Of a DNA stretch of 64,000 nucleotides, positions 9,998 to 21,429 are shown in pieces (positions within the stretch are counted from its first letter, which is position 1; every line of letters starts with the position of its first letter). The notes under the pieces were generated by a model that worked only from the letters and a program-made list of their open reading frames with translations, had not been told where the DNA came from and did no database searches. This DNA comes from Limnephilus marmoratus (Eukaryota; Arthropoda; Insecta; Trichoptera; Limnephilidae). Location: the NCBI GenBank assembly GCA_917880885.1, contig OU862917.1:32290104-32354103 (forward strand), read 5' to 3'. Position numbers and translations under genes: made by a program.

Positions 9998-11680
9998 TAT
10001 TTTACCTTAAATATGTATATTTTCTTTCTTTTCTTTCTAATGTATTATAATTTCTATTTCAAACCTTTATTTTGTTCTAGTTCTCACACTGTATAATTTA
10101 GATCATGTATGATTTACACGGGCATTAGCCTAGTATGGCAGTAAAAATTACATAAAAATTGTTCTTTCAAGAAATCTATGAAATAATACAATTAAAAAAC
10201 AAATAAATTAATAATCGCTTTTGTGTATTTAAATAGTTGTAAACATTTAATAAAATTTACCTTACAAATGAACACAGATAATCACTTAAAAAATCACGAT
10301 GTCTGTGAAAAATTTAAACAAAATTAATACAGATTTCAAATATAGAATTATTTATTAATAAATAAAAGTAAAATAATGTTGGTACCTCCTTTATCGCTTT
10401 TCTAAATTATACCCACAATTAGTTCCAACTTCGAAAATCAAAGCAAATCCAAGTTTGAGTTTATTGAACCGGAGTTACAAACACACAGCCGTAATTATTA
10501 GTGTTTTTAATATCGTTGTCTTTATACAGAATAATATAACTCCTTTATTTTAACTATGAAGTATACAATGTAAGCATCAATCAGTAAGGCGTGCTCTGGC
10601 GTAATGAAATTTACCACTTTTTTGATAGACACATCATATCGAGGGTGGTATATATATTGAGTGTTGATATACATATGTGTGTGTAACTGTCAGGATAAAA
10701 AAAGGCTAAATGGTTTTCACCACATTCTTTAATATATTTTTTTAAACTAGGTACTTACTTAGCTAGTATTGAAATTCTGGCGAAATAGCTTCCAATGATA
10801 ATTCTGCAGTCGATATCGTCGCTAGTGATGATTTTGAATTAAAAAAATCTATGGATTTAATCTATGAAAGAATCCATGTCATTAAAATATGTATGTCAAA
10901 TAATTTCGGTTGTGCCTTTTTCTAATGTTCAACGAACTCTAAATGGAACTCGAATTTGCTTTGAATTAAATAAATTATTTTCAAAATTGCAACTGTGTGT
11001 TTCAACAAATTCAGAAAAGGGATATACCTACATAGTACCCACTAACTCGTAATAAAATATTTTTACAGAAAGTTATTTTGAAAGCCTTTTTCAAAATTGT
11101 AATTATAATGTTATCCTGTGATTTTTCGCGGGTCTGCGCTAGCATGATATATTTGTTTATGTTATTTTTTTTAAATTTCGTAATAAAAATAAAAATTAGT
11201 AAGTACTTTTTTGTGGACAACGATTTATCTTTTTAAGAACCCTGTGATGTTTTGTGCTGTATCGGTTTTGCTCTGTATTGTTCTAATCCTTATCTGCCCA
11301 CGTCCTGAGCGTCCACTGTCCAGTTCAGGTCACTGTCTGCCGCTAACCGCTATCTCTGCTTTGTGTATGTCAAACTAATGCGTTTTTTCCTATTCCTTTG
11401 TCAGCAACCATTGACCTGTGCCCTGTGACCTCTGACGGGCACTTTGCCCTCTCCGATAAATGACTATTCTCGTTTTTCTAACTTGAAGAAACGCCATTCA
11501 CTATTCGGTACCTACTTTGCAATTTGAAGATCTTACGTTGAAACCACAAAGAAAAAAATATTTCTATATTTTAAAAGTGTTTTTTTTTACGCTATAATGT
11601 AAGTTTGGAAGATTACTTCATTAAGTAATCTCACATCTTAGATCACACGACGTACATCTTGAATACTTCAACATTAATAC
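9998..11680. other. AT-rich, no recognised gene
   Basis: Only short frames (for example 10864-11052) without recognisable similarity. Simple AT-rich and TG/TA tracts. No repeat relationship to the rest of the window was found. Confidence 0.3.
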
Positions 11681-12090
11681 GGCCGGCTAGGTCTAGGGGT
11701 AAGGCTCTTAACTCGCAATCCAAAGGTTGCGGCATCGAATCCTGGCGTGGGCAAATAAATGTTATTTGAATAATTTGTGTTATTTCACAATTAATTAATT
11801 TAGAATAATATATGTATAGTATATTTGCAGCACGTTCCAGAGTGGAAGATGCTCTCAGTATCGTCCTGGTGTAAGACCACCGTTCAGAATTGAAACGTTG
11901 CTTGAAATGGCTTTAGCCGTGTTTGGTGACCAGATCTGAATAGCTAGGTACTTCCTCACCTTTCTCTTCCCCCATCTCCTTCCCCTTCACACAACCTTCA
12001 GCCTGACAACATGCCCCAACTGGGGATACCATTGTCTCACTGGCTTCAGACGGAAGCAGCTGAGACTTTTGTTAGATATTACATAAAAAA
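11681..12090 (+). mobile_element. SINE-A copy 2, full length
   Basis: A tRNA-like head (GGCTAGGTCTAGGGGTAAGG; the box B region is degenerate as GCATCGAATCC) is followed by the same body as the copy at 2454-2877, including GAAACGTTGCTTGAAATGG and TTCACACAACCTTCAGCC. The anticodon loop reads CTCGCAA. The pol III boxes are weaker than in copy 1. The target-site duplication was not resolved. Confidence 0.8.
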
Positions 12091-12194
12091 TATTAAACAA
12101 AATTTCAACAAATCAAAAAAACGACTTTAAAAAATGCACTAAAAAGTAAAAAAAATAATTTCGTATCCTTCTACAACTTAATAATCAACTTACT

Positions 12195-12760
12195 TTTTCT
12201 ACTCATCAATATGTAGGTACGATTGTTATTTTTGGAGTCGGTGTTAGCCAAGGTAGATTTGTAACTACCTAGCAAATTTAAGACCACACGGGAAGCACCA
12301 GCTTTCAAATAAAAAAGAATCATCAATATCGGTTCACCCCAAAGATATTCAAATACAGAAGAGATATGCTATGGTGTCCGCGCAACTGTCGCCGGACTAC
12401 GCGCTAATTAGCGTAGTTTTCATACAAAAAGAATTTGTTCATTTCGTTGATTTTTTGAAAATGTGCATTAATATTGGTTAACAATATATTTTGAATAAGG
12501 AAAGAAGTAGTTCATTTAGTTTAACGTTCGTTTGGTTTATTCGTTAATTATTTGTTCTTTTAGTTTATTTTTTAATTGGTAAACAATATCCGCGACACCC
12601 GGAAGCGCAGACCCACATAGTAAAAACAGCAGATAGCACATCTACTTATATTCCAATATCTTTGGTTCACCCAGTCGAAAGTTCTGAGGTAACAAACAAA
12701 AAAAAATACAGTCGAATTGAGAACCTCCTCCTTTTCGAAGTCGTTTAAAAAACTTAAAAT
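12195..12760. repeat. Lepidopteran interspersed repeat interrupted by a MITE
   Basis: The flanks of the MITE join into CATCAATATCGGTTCACCC and CAGTCGAAAGTTCTGAGG, then CAGTCGAATTGAGAACCTCC. I recognise this run from lepidopteran non-coding DNA, where it is common. Removing the MITE and one 8-bp duplication restores it. Outer borders are approximate. Confidence 0.6.
12340..12664. mobile_element. 325-bp hAT-type MITE, copy 1
   Basis: Ends are CAAAGATATT and its complement. The longer terminal similarity covers about 35 bp with mismatches. Perfect 8-bp duplications GTTCACCC flank it (12332-12339, 12665-12672). The interior holds a near-palindrome around CGCTAATTAGCG and a conserved CCGGAAGCGCAGACCCAC block. 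No coding capacity. Other copies: 26800-27124, 54243-54566 (reverse) and 56054-56901 (reverse, interrupted). Confidence 0.9.
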
Positions 12761-13590
12761 TAGAAGACAATTGATTGATCTAAATTATTCTTTCAAAAGT
12801 GCCAATACTCTTGAAATCTTGTTTTGTTCATTGGTCAGAAGTCCACTGGAGTATGCGTCCCCGGTATGGAATCCTCAATATAAGGTGTACATAGATATAG
12901 TAGAAAGTATACAGAATAAATTCTCTAAATATTTATTCAAGAAATACAACAAAACTACAAATAACATGTTAAGTTTACAAAAAAGACGCACATTATCAGA
13001 TCTGCTGTTTCTGTATAACCTGCTAAATAATAAAATAGATAGTCCTGAATTGCTATCCACTATTGGTTTAAATGTCCCAATGAGGCGTTCCAGGCACACT
13101 TCTCTTTTTCATATAGAATCCAATAACACTAATGCAGCGAGTAACTCACCAATTACTCGCGCAATCATAACTTATACCCACTATGAAAAATTACTACACT
13201 TAGACATTTTTCATGATTCCTTGCAAACATACAAAACTAATTTATTAAATTTCTTGGCGTGATATAATTGTTTTAAAATTACTTATACTTAACCTTTCAT
13301 TAAATTTTAATCAGTCAATTACAATTAGTGAGCATATAATTCTTGATTTTAAAATGTCTCCTTATCTCCCCCCCCGTTTTTTCTTCCTTTTTATTATTAT
13401 TACTCATTCGTTCAATAATTAAGTTACTAGACCGGTTCATATCTCAGGCATAATTACCAAATGACATTCTATGGACTTACGTAATAGGTACATAACCATG
13501 TAATAATTTAATTTAACATACCTTATAATCTGTATTATAATGTACTGTGTATGTCTTAATAAACAAATAAATCAATAAATCTAATATATT
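12748..13590 (+). pseudogene. Jockey-like LINE C-terminus with 3' UTR
   Basis: The frame ends at 13260-13262 and encodes LFCSLVRSPLEYASPVWNPQ, ESIQNKFSKYLF, LQKRRTLSDLLFLYNLLNNK and SPITRAI, matching the J2-type C-termini at 690-1685 and 24826-25875. RT catalytic motifs are absent. The 3' UTR ends in an AATAAA-rich tail near 13560-13585. The open stretch is unbroken for about 170 codons, so the insertion is fairly young or by chance undamaged. Confidence 0.75.
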
Positions 13591-13789
13591 TACATTAAAA
13601 AAAAATCACTGTCATCTACATTGTCTTAGCAGTTTTGAAACGAATGTTACCAATTCTTATTGTCAGACACCATTTTCATCAGAATACATTTAAAAAATAA
13701 TATCGCCTATTTCAGCCCTCTGAACCAAATGCTTCGACTAGGTAATAAGATTGAGTGTGCTGGAGTAGATTACGAACGCAAGTTCTATT

Positions 13790-13962
13790 ATGAAATCAAA
13801 GTAGATTGTAAAGATGTTAAAGAGATGCAGATTGCGTCTCCACTTTGCGGTTCAAATAACTCTTAATTTGTTTTACGACTTTTGAGAAGCGGAAATAGTG
13901 TTGTTGGTCGTTACTGTAGCAGGAAGATTGTATTATTTACAGATTTCATCCCCCTTCGTCAT
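13790..13962 (-). repeat. Inverted duplicate of 7700-7888
   Basis: Reverse-complemented, this follows the 7700-7888 segment base by base with scattered substitutions, but has in-frame stops. See the partner entry. Confidence 0.6.
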
Positions 13963-14192
13963 GTTTATATTTCAGTCCTCGATAATTTGTTGAGTTTCAG
14001 AAAAATGTCCTGCTTTTGCTCAAAAATTTGCAACGATTATTGAGTTAATTTTAATTACTATATACCACTTGTCTTCTCTTGTGTTTCTTGCTTCTCTTTG
14101 TATTATTTGTCATTGCATGGAATTATTATTTTTTTTATAAAAAAGATTTAAAGTAAAGCATATGGTTCTTAAAACTAATTACAATACGTTAA

Positions 14193-14904
14193 GAGGGTAT
14201 TACCAGAGAAAACCAGAAATATGTCATTTTATATCAGATTTTAGACGTATTGACGCTTTTCTACAAAAAAATATAAATGGATTTTGAAAGATTGTTCTTT
14301 TATCTGGCATTCGCATGTTTTAAATTTTGAGAAAAAATGTTTATTTTTAGTATAATAAGGTTATACCATAGGTCGTTAGCAGATTTGTTAAATTTTCAAA
14401 AAAGATTTTATATTATACCACACCCATTTCAAATTATATAATCGGGCAGTAAAATAAATCAATATATTATCTGGGTATCGCATGTTTTAGAATTTTAATT
14501 TTAGTTTAAATAAAATCAATAAAAAATATATACGTACACATGTTTCTTGACGAAAATTGGTCCGTTTGTATATTTATTTGCGCACTTACAAACTAATATA
14601 TTTCAGATTTTTTTTAGATTCCTATTAAACTTAGACATTATTAAAAAATTATAAATTCTTATATTAAAAAAATAATTACAAAAAGTACATTATTTTAACA
14701 GTTTTATCATCACGCCTTTCAGCATTTTTGGATGTAGGTATAAATTAAAGCAAATTTGGAATGAAAGAAAATGGATATTGAGTTATAATTTTAAAAAGCT
14801 GGTACGGAGAATAATTAATCTTTCTCATTGTAACCGCCCTGCACGATCATTAGAACAACTTTCGACGAAATGTGGATTTTCGTACGCTGGCTGGTTAAAC
14901 GCTC
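14193..14904. mobile_element. TTAA-flanked non-autonomous element, copy 1 (712 bp)
   Basis: It sits between TTAA at 14189-14192 and TTAA at 14905-14908. The ends match as GAGGGTATTACCAG and, complemented, GAGCGTTTAACCAG. Copies of the same family in the same orientation are at 30511-31143 and 35252-35947. TTAA duplication with short TIRs is the mark of piggyBac-type elements, though the TIR does not start with the classical CCC. No transposase. Confidence 0.75.
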
Positions 14905-15174
14905 TTAATTTCTTTTTAACGCAACTACCCAACTCAATAGAGAAAACATTTCTCGTGTTTAAATTTTGGAGTAGTGCCATTGTAAAATGCAAGTAGGTAC
15001 AGAAAGTATGTTATTTCAAGTAATTGAATTAGAAAATATATACATTTATATACATGAAAGTCGACATAATGAACTTGAATTAAATATCCTTTGATTTAGT
15101 ATAATAGCATGTATAACTGGATTGTTCTCACGTAAATGAGAACATCTGTGGGAACCCAGAATAAATATATAAAA

Positions 15175-15892
15175 CTTGCTGGTTCCGGCATGCGTTGCTA
15201 TGCCATTTAATAATGAAATTGTTTCTCCCTGCGTGTTCTTTCCCTCGTCCTCCCCTTCCCCTCTCGTGTTCGCACTCCGCCTCTTCTACCTTCCCTCTCC
15301 CCACTCCATTCCCCCCCTCCCGTGTTCCCCTCCCCCCTACCAGGTTCCCCTCCCCCTACCAGGTTCCCCTCCCCCTACCGGGTTCCCCTCTATCCCTCTA
15401 ACCCCCTACCCGGGTTCCCCTCACCCTCCCCATTCCACCCTCCGGCATTCCATACATTCAGTCCCGGTACATTCAATTTACAAACATCTCGCGTGCCACC
15501 TATTGCAAATTTTTTTATACAAATTTCATAAAGCCAGAGCTCACCAGTAGTTTTATATAAACTGGTCAGTGGTTGAGTGGGCATAGCGCTTGGATCCCAT
15601 CCGGGCGTCGCGTGTTCAATTCCTCGGCTGGCTAAGTCCTCCATCACAACACAAGCAACATTTTCGGCTTTCTGTGGTGGTAGTAGGAGGTTTTCAAACA
15701 TTGTTGGGTTATTCGTAACCCGGGAATGTTTGTCTTTCTTTCAAAAAAAAAATTTTAAAAAAATAGTAAAAAACCCTTCTCCTGACAATAACGAACACAA
15801 AAAAAAGAATTATCCAATTTGGTGCAGCCTTTCGGAAGTTATGCGCGTACATACATTTCGGCAGTTCATTTTTATTTATATAGATAGATAGA
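15175..15892 (-). mobile_element. Helitron H1 (pyrimidine-tract family), interrupted by SINE-D
   Basis: On the minus strand it starts with a TCTA microsatellite then ATAAATAAAAATGAACTGCC (near 15892) and ends with GCATGCCGGAACCAGC close to 15175. The terminal CTAG is mutated. A roughly 190-bp tract (15235-15435) is almost pure C/T on the plus strand. The overlapping frames there are low-complexity artefacts. Relatives: 18681-19118, 29698-30308, 43253-43683, 56081-56576. Confidence 0.75.
15563..15769 (+). mobile_element. SINE-D, tRNA-derived, inserted in Helitron H1
   Basis: Box A TGGTTGAGTGGG (15570-15581) and box B GTTCAATTC (15614-15622) both match the pol III consensus. The body runs to an A-rich end near 15769. 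Comparison with the other Helitron copies shows this block is absent from them. The flanks join as TTTTATATAAAC and CCT, with AAAC as a short possible duplication. It is the only copy in the window. Confidence 0.75.
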
Positions 15893-16850
15893 TATGTATT
15901 AGGTGTATTAAGTGTTGTTTCGATAGCTGTTGGAACCTGTTACTTTCTTCCGCGGAGTTCGAAATCTCTACCTATCACTGTTGGAATGAAAAAGGGATGA
16001 AGGGGAAAAAATGGGATGTCCACCGAAAACAAGATGACCCTACCTTGCTGATGACGTCCTGGGGTCCCACACTTCATGCACTCAAGATAACTCCACGGTT
16101 GAAAGCACGTATCTTGCGCGGATCCGGGTTTTGACTATAAAGCGACGAGACCAAAGTATTTAGGCTGCCAGTACCGCGCGGTGTTGAAATTGCACTGAGT
16201 TCGCGGTTAGGAATCAATCTTGAACCGGTGACAATAGCAAGATGGATATATCAGGATAGGTAGGTAAGGCGGGAGGGATACATGGGAGTAGGTATAGATT
16301 TGCCCGAACAAGTGTATTTATTGAGGTAGGAGATCTCATAATAATTGTTCACATACTCTTCTGTTACGACGAAGATTGGTCTAACTATAAGTCATTTAAT
16401 AAATTAACAAAATTCTTTAGTCGTGTCAAAATGCGTGAACAATGAACAATAACACAACCAGTGAACACAAGCCAGGAAAATTCAGGATTCAACCGACGAG
16501 GAGTAGTAAAACATAAACAATCCTAAGTTTGTTAGGCGGGTAATAGATGTCATTTGTTCGACTGTAGCCGCTTAGTACTGCCCATTTGCCGCTCTGCCTA
16601 TTTATTATTCCGTCCCTTGTCAACATATTTGGGTTTTGTTGAATTAAGGCTTTAATCCGTTCCTACGGGGTTTAATCTTTTGATTCTATTCAAGGGGGTG
16701 AAGAGATTTAGCTTATTTACTATTTACACACTTTGCTGTATAGAAAACATCTTCCGGCTTACTTCAGTGGGTTGATTGGATGAACCGTTGATCGTCTAGA
16801 ATTTATTATTGTCGTTTATTTAGTAAATTTCAACCAGTAGAACAAAATAT
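15893..16850. other. No recognised gene
   Basis: Mixed sequence with a GC-richer patch near 16060-16260. No frame or repeat relationship was recognised. Confidence 0.3.
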
Positions 16851-18175
16851 TAGGTCCTTATAAAGTCGATTTTTTTAAATATAATATATTTATTTAATCA
16901 AAGTATGTACCATTGCTATCTATGCACTTTTGCCATCTCACAGGTAGTTCATCGATCCCTTTACTAAAAAAACCAATCGGACGGGAATCAATAAAATCTT
17001 TGAAGGCGGTTTGGACTGTCCCCATCGGAGTTGAATTTTTTCCCTCGCAAGAAGTTATTTATTTATTTATTTATTTATTTAAAATTTACGGCACAAAGTG
17101 CCATTTACAAACATGTATTATTATTATATTTAAACAGTCATAGTACAGTGAAGAAAGATTGTTTTTTTTTTAAATTTCTTATAATAAGAGAAAAAATTTC
17201 TAACAAGTAATGAAAACTTCAAAAGGAACAGTGAAATAAAAAGAATAACTTGTTATGAAGTAACCTCGTTACAATACGTAAGGCTGAAATGCTTGATAAG
17301 TAGAGCCTTGTATTTTAATAAGGAAATATGAAAAATATCAGCAACATTGGCATAAAAATTACCAATGGTGAGTATTCTATTTATAACAGAATTATATCCA
17401 GCGACAGATGTATAATTGTCACAATAATACATACTAGGGAACCTTGATTTAATGGTAGGTACATGAAAGTGAATCAACTTTAATATATCAGGGCTATCCA
17501 ACTGATGATTTACAATTTTGTATAAAAATATGAGATCAAAAATTTTTCTTCTGTCACTTAACTTCGACAATTTCAATGAGTGTAATAAAAAGTCATAATT
17601 TATTGATTCTAAAGGGATTCCAAGTTATCCAAATTTCGAAAAAAATGATAATCTTTTGGGGCAAGGTCCGGAGAGTACGGTGGATGTCTTAGACATTCCA
17701 ATTGAAGCTCCTCTGATTTGGTAGCCGTCTGTTGTGCAGTGTGTGGTCTAGCGTTCTAACTCGCGTTTGTTGATTTGCTTCACTCAATTCGTGAGGTACC
17801 CACCTTTCAAGCTTTTTCACCTTCCCAATTTGCTTCAAATAGGTTAAAACAGTTTTATCACGAACACCGCAGCCTGCAGCTAACTCGGACGTGGTTTGCG
17901 ATGGATCCGCTTCTACAATAGCCTTCAATTCTTCATTATCAACTTTGGTCTGCGGCTGTCCACGGGGCTTGTTCTGCAGGTCGAAATTTCCAGAACGTAA
18001 ACGTTGGAACCATAAACGCACTGTGTTTTCTTTTTCGGCACCGTCGCCATACACATCATTAATCTTTCGAGCCGTTTCTGCAGCACTGGTGCCACGGTGG
18101 AACACGGTGGTACTATTTATGAATGAAACAAAGTGTTCCATTTAGCCCAATATCCCAGCGCTCCGTCCCACTTAC
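16851..18175 (-). pseudogene. Mariner (mori-type) transposon relic, interrupted by a LINE
   Basis: The N-terminal part (start codon at 18141, minus) encodes the helix-turn-helix region of a mariner transposase: RGTSAAETARKIND, RLWFQRLRSGNFDL, LKAIVEADPSQTTSELA, LKQIGKVKKLERWVPHELSE. About 130 residues holding the first two catalytic aspartates are deleted. Then, frameshifted, comes the HPPYSPDLAPKDYHFF region with the third catalytic Asp. The C-terminus (VQTAFKDFIDSRP, RWQKCIDSNGTYF) resumes at 17051-16894. The 3' end carries TTAGGTCCTTATAAAG, which I associate with mori-type mariner TIRs. The 5' TIR is not visible. The element is dead. Confidence 0.85.
17059..17621 (-). mobile_element. 5'-truncated Jockey-like LINE inserted in the mariner
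   Basis: The minus strand encodes INYDFLLHSLKLSKLSDRRK and FDLIFLYKIVNHQLDSP, then a C-terminus ending near 17256, an AT-rich 3' UTR and a tail of about five AAAT units (17059-17080). Perfect 7-bp duplications AAGTTAT lie at 17052-17058 and 17622-17628. Excision in silico restores the mariner coding order. The length of ~560 bp is typical of a heavily truncated insertion. Confidence 0.9.
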
Positions 18176-18543
18176 ACTCGCCTGACATTGTATATCACAT
18201 CCCATTTGAATTTCGTAAATACTGTTTTGTAATGGAAATTTAAACCTCGAAAATATTTTGATCACGAAACGCCCCTTAAGGCACTTCTTGTGTTAATCTT
18301 ATTCTATGCTTATTATGAAATATCTCCAGCTGGACTTCGTAAATATTTTAGCTTAGAATTTCTCCTTGAACATGACAATGGACGCCAATCACAGAAAAAA
18401 TAAGAATGTTAACAATTTTCTCCGAATCATCAGATTCATGAAAACGGGAGTAAAGATAAGGGTTTCGGAGGCACAACTGGTAGATTAACCCTCCCGGATA
18501 TCCCTCGTGACAACTTTATATATGTATTTTTAAATTTAATTAA

Positions 18544-19559
18544 CCCTTCAGGCCTCGGGCTTATTCCATCCGATGGTCAGAGTATGTCCGCTTTGCAATA
18601 AAATCCATTAATGGAATATTAAAACTAAAACTACAAACTAAAAACTGTTTTGAAAAGATGATGACAAATTGTATCTATTACTAGTTGGTTCCCGGCATGC
18701 GTTGCTAAGACATTTAATAAAGAAATTGTTTCTCCCTGCGTGTTCTTTCCCATTCGTCCCGTTCCCTTTCTGCCTCCCCTTCCTCTCCTGCGTCCCCTTC
18801 CACTCCGATTCCTCCGCTTTCCCACTTCCTACTCCACTCCCCCCCCCTTCCCCCGTCCAGCGAACCCCCTTCCCGAGTTTCCCTGCCACCTCCCCCCTGC
18901 CGTATTCCATACATTCAGTCCCGATACATTCAGTTTTGAAACAGCTCGCGTGCCACTTGCTGCAATTTTTTAATACAAATTTCATAACGCCAGAGCTCAC
19001 CAATAGTGATAATAACAAACACACAACAAAAAGAACTATCCAATTTGGTGCAATACATACATTTCGGCGATTCATTTTTATTTATATATATATATAGATA
19101 TATAGATAGATAGATAGATTAGAAATCAACGCAATAAATGTTGAAATCTAAAAAATTTTATGTAAACATTTTTTTTTAAATGGATCACTTTACGTTTTTT
19201 CTAACTAAAATTACTGGTAACGAAAAAATAAAAATACGCATATGTTTTATTGGATAAATGTGGATATTATAAACGTTATTTCACCTGAATTTTTGTCGTT
19301 CCATGTAAAAATAATTCATAAATAATTTACAAAAGTTTCTTTTTTCTTCAAATATCTGTCGGAAACCTAGGTTTCATAAAGGTGTAAATTTAAATTTTTC
19401 TGTGGTTAACTTTTAGCTTTGAATATAAAGCGTGTTGTTTTCTCTTTCTAGCCCCTAGTTTAGATCAAATTTCTCACCATGACAGAGTAAGGGACACGCA
19501 ACGATTTCTATGAGATCTATGTGAGCTGTTCCCAAAAGCAAACAAATTAGCCCGAGGGG
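18544..19559. mobile_element. Possible piggyBac-type non-autonomous element holding Helitron H2
   Basis: TTAA at 18540-18543 is followed by CCCTTCAGGCCTCGGGCT. On the right, AGCCCGAGGGG is followed by TTAA at 19560-19563. The ends therefore match as CCC..CTCGGGCT with a short internal length difference. Between them lies the Helitron at 18681-19118, leaving about 580 bp of element. No transposase. CCC after TTAA is the classical piggyBac start, but the TIR is short, so class is tentative. Confidence 0.5.
18681..19118 (-). mobile_element. Helitron H2
   Basis: The minus strand starts at TC (19118-19117) within a TCTA/TATA run followed by ATAAATAAAAATGAATCGCC, and ends GCATGCCGGGAACCAACTAG at 18681. 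It is inserted between A and T, as Helitrons are. The central plus-strand tract 18738-18900 is pyrimidine-rich. No Rep/helicase. Confidence 0.85.
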
Positions 19560-19563
19560 TTAA

Positions 19564-20844
19564 TATTGTTTAATTTTCATAAATATTTATCAATTTTTTA
19601 ACATCACAATAAAGCATTATTTTTTAAATTAAATTAATATTGATTTTGTTTTTCTTCTTGTTTTAGGTAAGTTGGAACAATATCTTTGGCCGCCCTTTAC
19701 AAAATAGTGCTTTCGGATAAAATGAAATAATTTCAAAAGTAGGCAGATTGGTAAGTACGTACTTCCTTCACCATATAATATATTATGTATTTATGTTTAT
19801 AAAATAAAATTACCATTACAACAATAAGACCTTTTCAAGACGGTTTGTAATCGATCTCACTATGAGTATAGAATTTATTTCGTATTCTTCATCAAAATGT
19901 CAAAAGTTTGCAAATAGATAACACTTCTAGGGATTTTCAATTCAATGTTTAATTCATAGAATTTTAGTAAGGTGAAAAAGTACCTTCTCTTATTATTTCA
20001 GTGTAGTATTTTCTCTTGAATATTTCATGCATAAAACACTGAAATATTTTTAATAAGAGCATTCGGATGCCTCATTTTCAAGGAATTTTGTGAAACCTTT
20101 GAGGAATGTCTTATTTAAATTCCGACTTGCTGCATTCGTGCACAAGAAAAGACGAACCTTTTTAAATTGTTTTTATGAGAATTCATAATTCAGAACAAAA
20201 ATAAATAATGGAGAGGTTACGGCAACGCGACTGGAAATTAAAAACATTGATTTTCTAAAATGGAATATTGTGTGTGTACTTTTATGTAGCAGGGGGTCAT
20301 CCCGTGTGAAAGCTTCTTTTTTCGTTTTTTTGTTTTTTCGGCGAACTTAAGAAACATACAACAGCAAATTTTTCACCACATATGTTTAGTAATATTTTGA
20401 GCACACTTTACAATTTTTTCAGCCCATTCGTCGCCCATTGCTGAAGTACATGGCAACTTAGCCTCTCGTCTTCAAAATTGCGGTCGTCCTGCTTATCTGA
20501 AACAAAAAAATCCGACGGCATTTTAATCTGCGAAGTATTTATTTATAAATTACATGATAACACATTAAAACATTTTCATATATATGATACAATATATTAC
20601 CTAACTGGGCGGCTTCCTGTTTCAAGGTGACAGATGGAATATAGTTACTTTGTGGTGACTAGTGTGAACAAATGAATTAAATATATAAACGTGTTGGAAA
20701 TCGGAAAAATTATAGTAAAGTTTAAAATGAGAATTATTATTTTTTAAGAAAATAGAAAAGCAAAGAGAAAAGTTATGCTCAAGATTAATAGATCATACTC
20801 AAAAACATAATTCTTGTTTATATTTTATATGTGTACATGCATAG
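19564..20844. other. AT-rich, no recognised gene
   Basis: No open frame over 60 codons and no repeat relationship were noticed. Confidence 0.3.
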
Positions 20845-21257
20845 TGGCCGTTCAAGTATTACGTAACGTACTTGGGGGGAGGGGATAGGGGGGGTCTTGC
20901 GAAACGTTACTGTGCGTTACGAGGGGGGGTTCGAACAATGCGTTACTTAACATGTTTTCTTTATTTAGATAAAAAAAAAACAAGGGAATTAAAATCTTCC
21001 AAGTTGGCAACCCTTTTCGTTCTCGAAATCTCTTGTTTTATTTATTACCGCAAACGCGATTAAAACAAGAAAAAATGTATTTAAGCGACTTTCCAGTACT
21101 ATGCGTAACTTAATTGTGACTTTCAGGGAGAAATTGTCACCAGGGCGTTAAGTAACGTTTAGGGGGGGGGGGGGGAGAGAACGGAAAAACGTTACGGCGC
21201 TTTACATGGGGGGGTCAAAAATCTTAAAAAATTGCGTTATGTAATACTTGAACGCCC
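20845..21257. mobile_element. TIR element with GTTACG motifs and poly-G tracts
   Basis: The ends match inverted: GGCCGTTCAAGTATTACGTA at 20846 and the complement of GGCGTTCAAGTATTACATAA at 21256. Inside each end are poly-G runs and several GTTACG/CGTTAC motifs. ATA is a possible short duplication. No coding sequence. The superfamily is not assigned. Confidence 0.6.
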
Positions 21258-21269
21258 CATACATGCATG

Positions 21270-21425
21270 TGAAAACATATGTAATACATACACCCTCCCG
21301 AACATAATATATGTATCCATACGCGTGCACAAGCATGTGTATACATGACACACATGCATACATACGCACATACATACATTTACGTATATATACAAATTAA
21401 CACACATACATATATATAGACTTTT
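21270..21425. repeat. ACAT/CATA-type microsatellite region
   Basis: Degenerate alternating ACAT, CATA and TATA units. Similar shorter tracts are at 7040-7090 and 9340-9390. Confidence 0.6.
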
Positions 21426-21429
21426 GTTC

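Noticed and set aside
15176..15550. Proline/serine-rich frames over the Helitron pyrimidine tract (also 18638-19097, 43218-43558, 55957-56552)
   Set aside because: C/T-rich sequence rarely contains stops, so overlapping frames appear in every copy of the Helitron on both strands.
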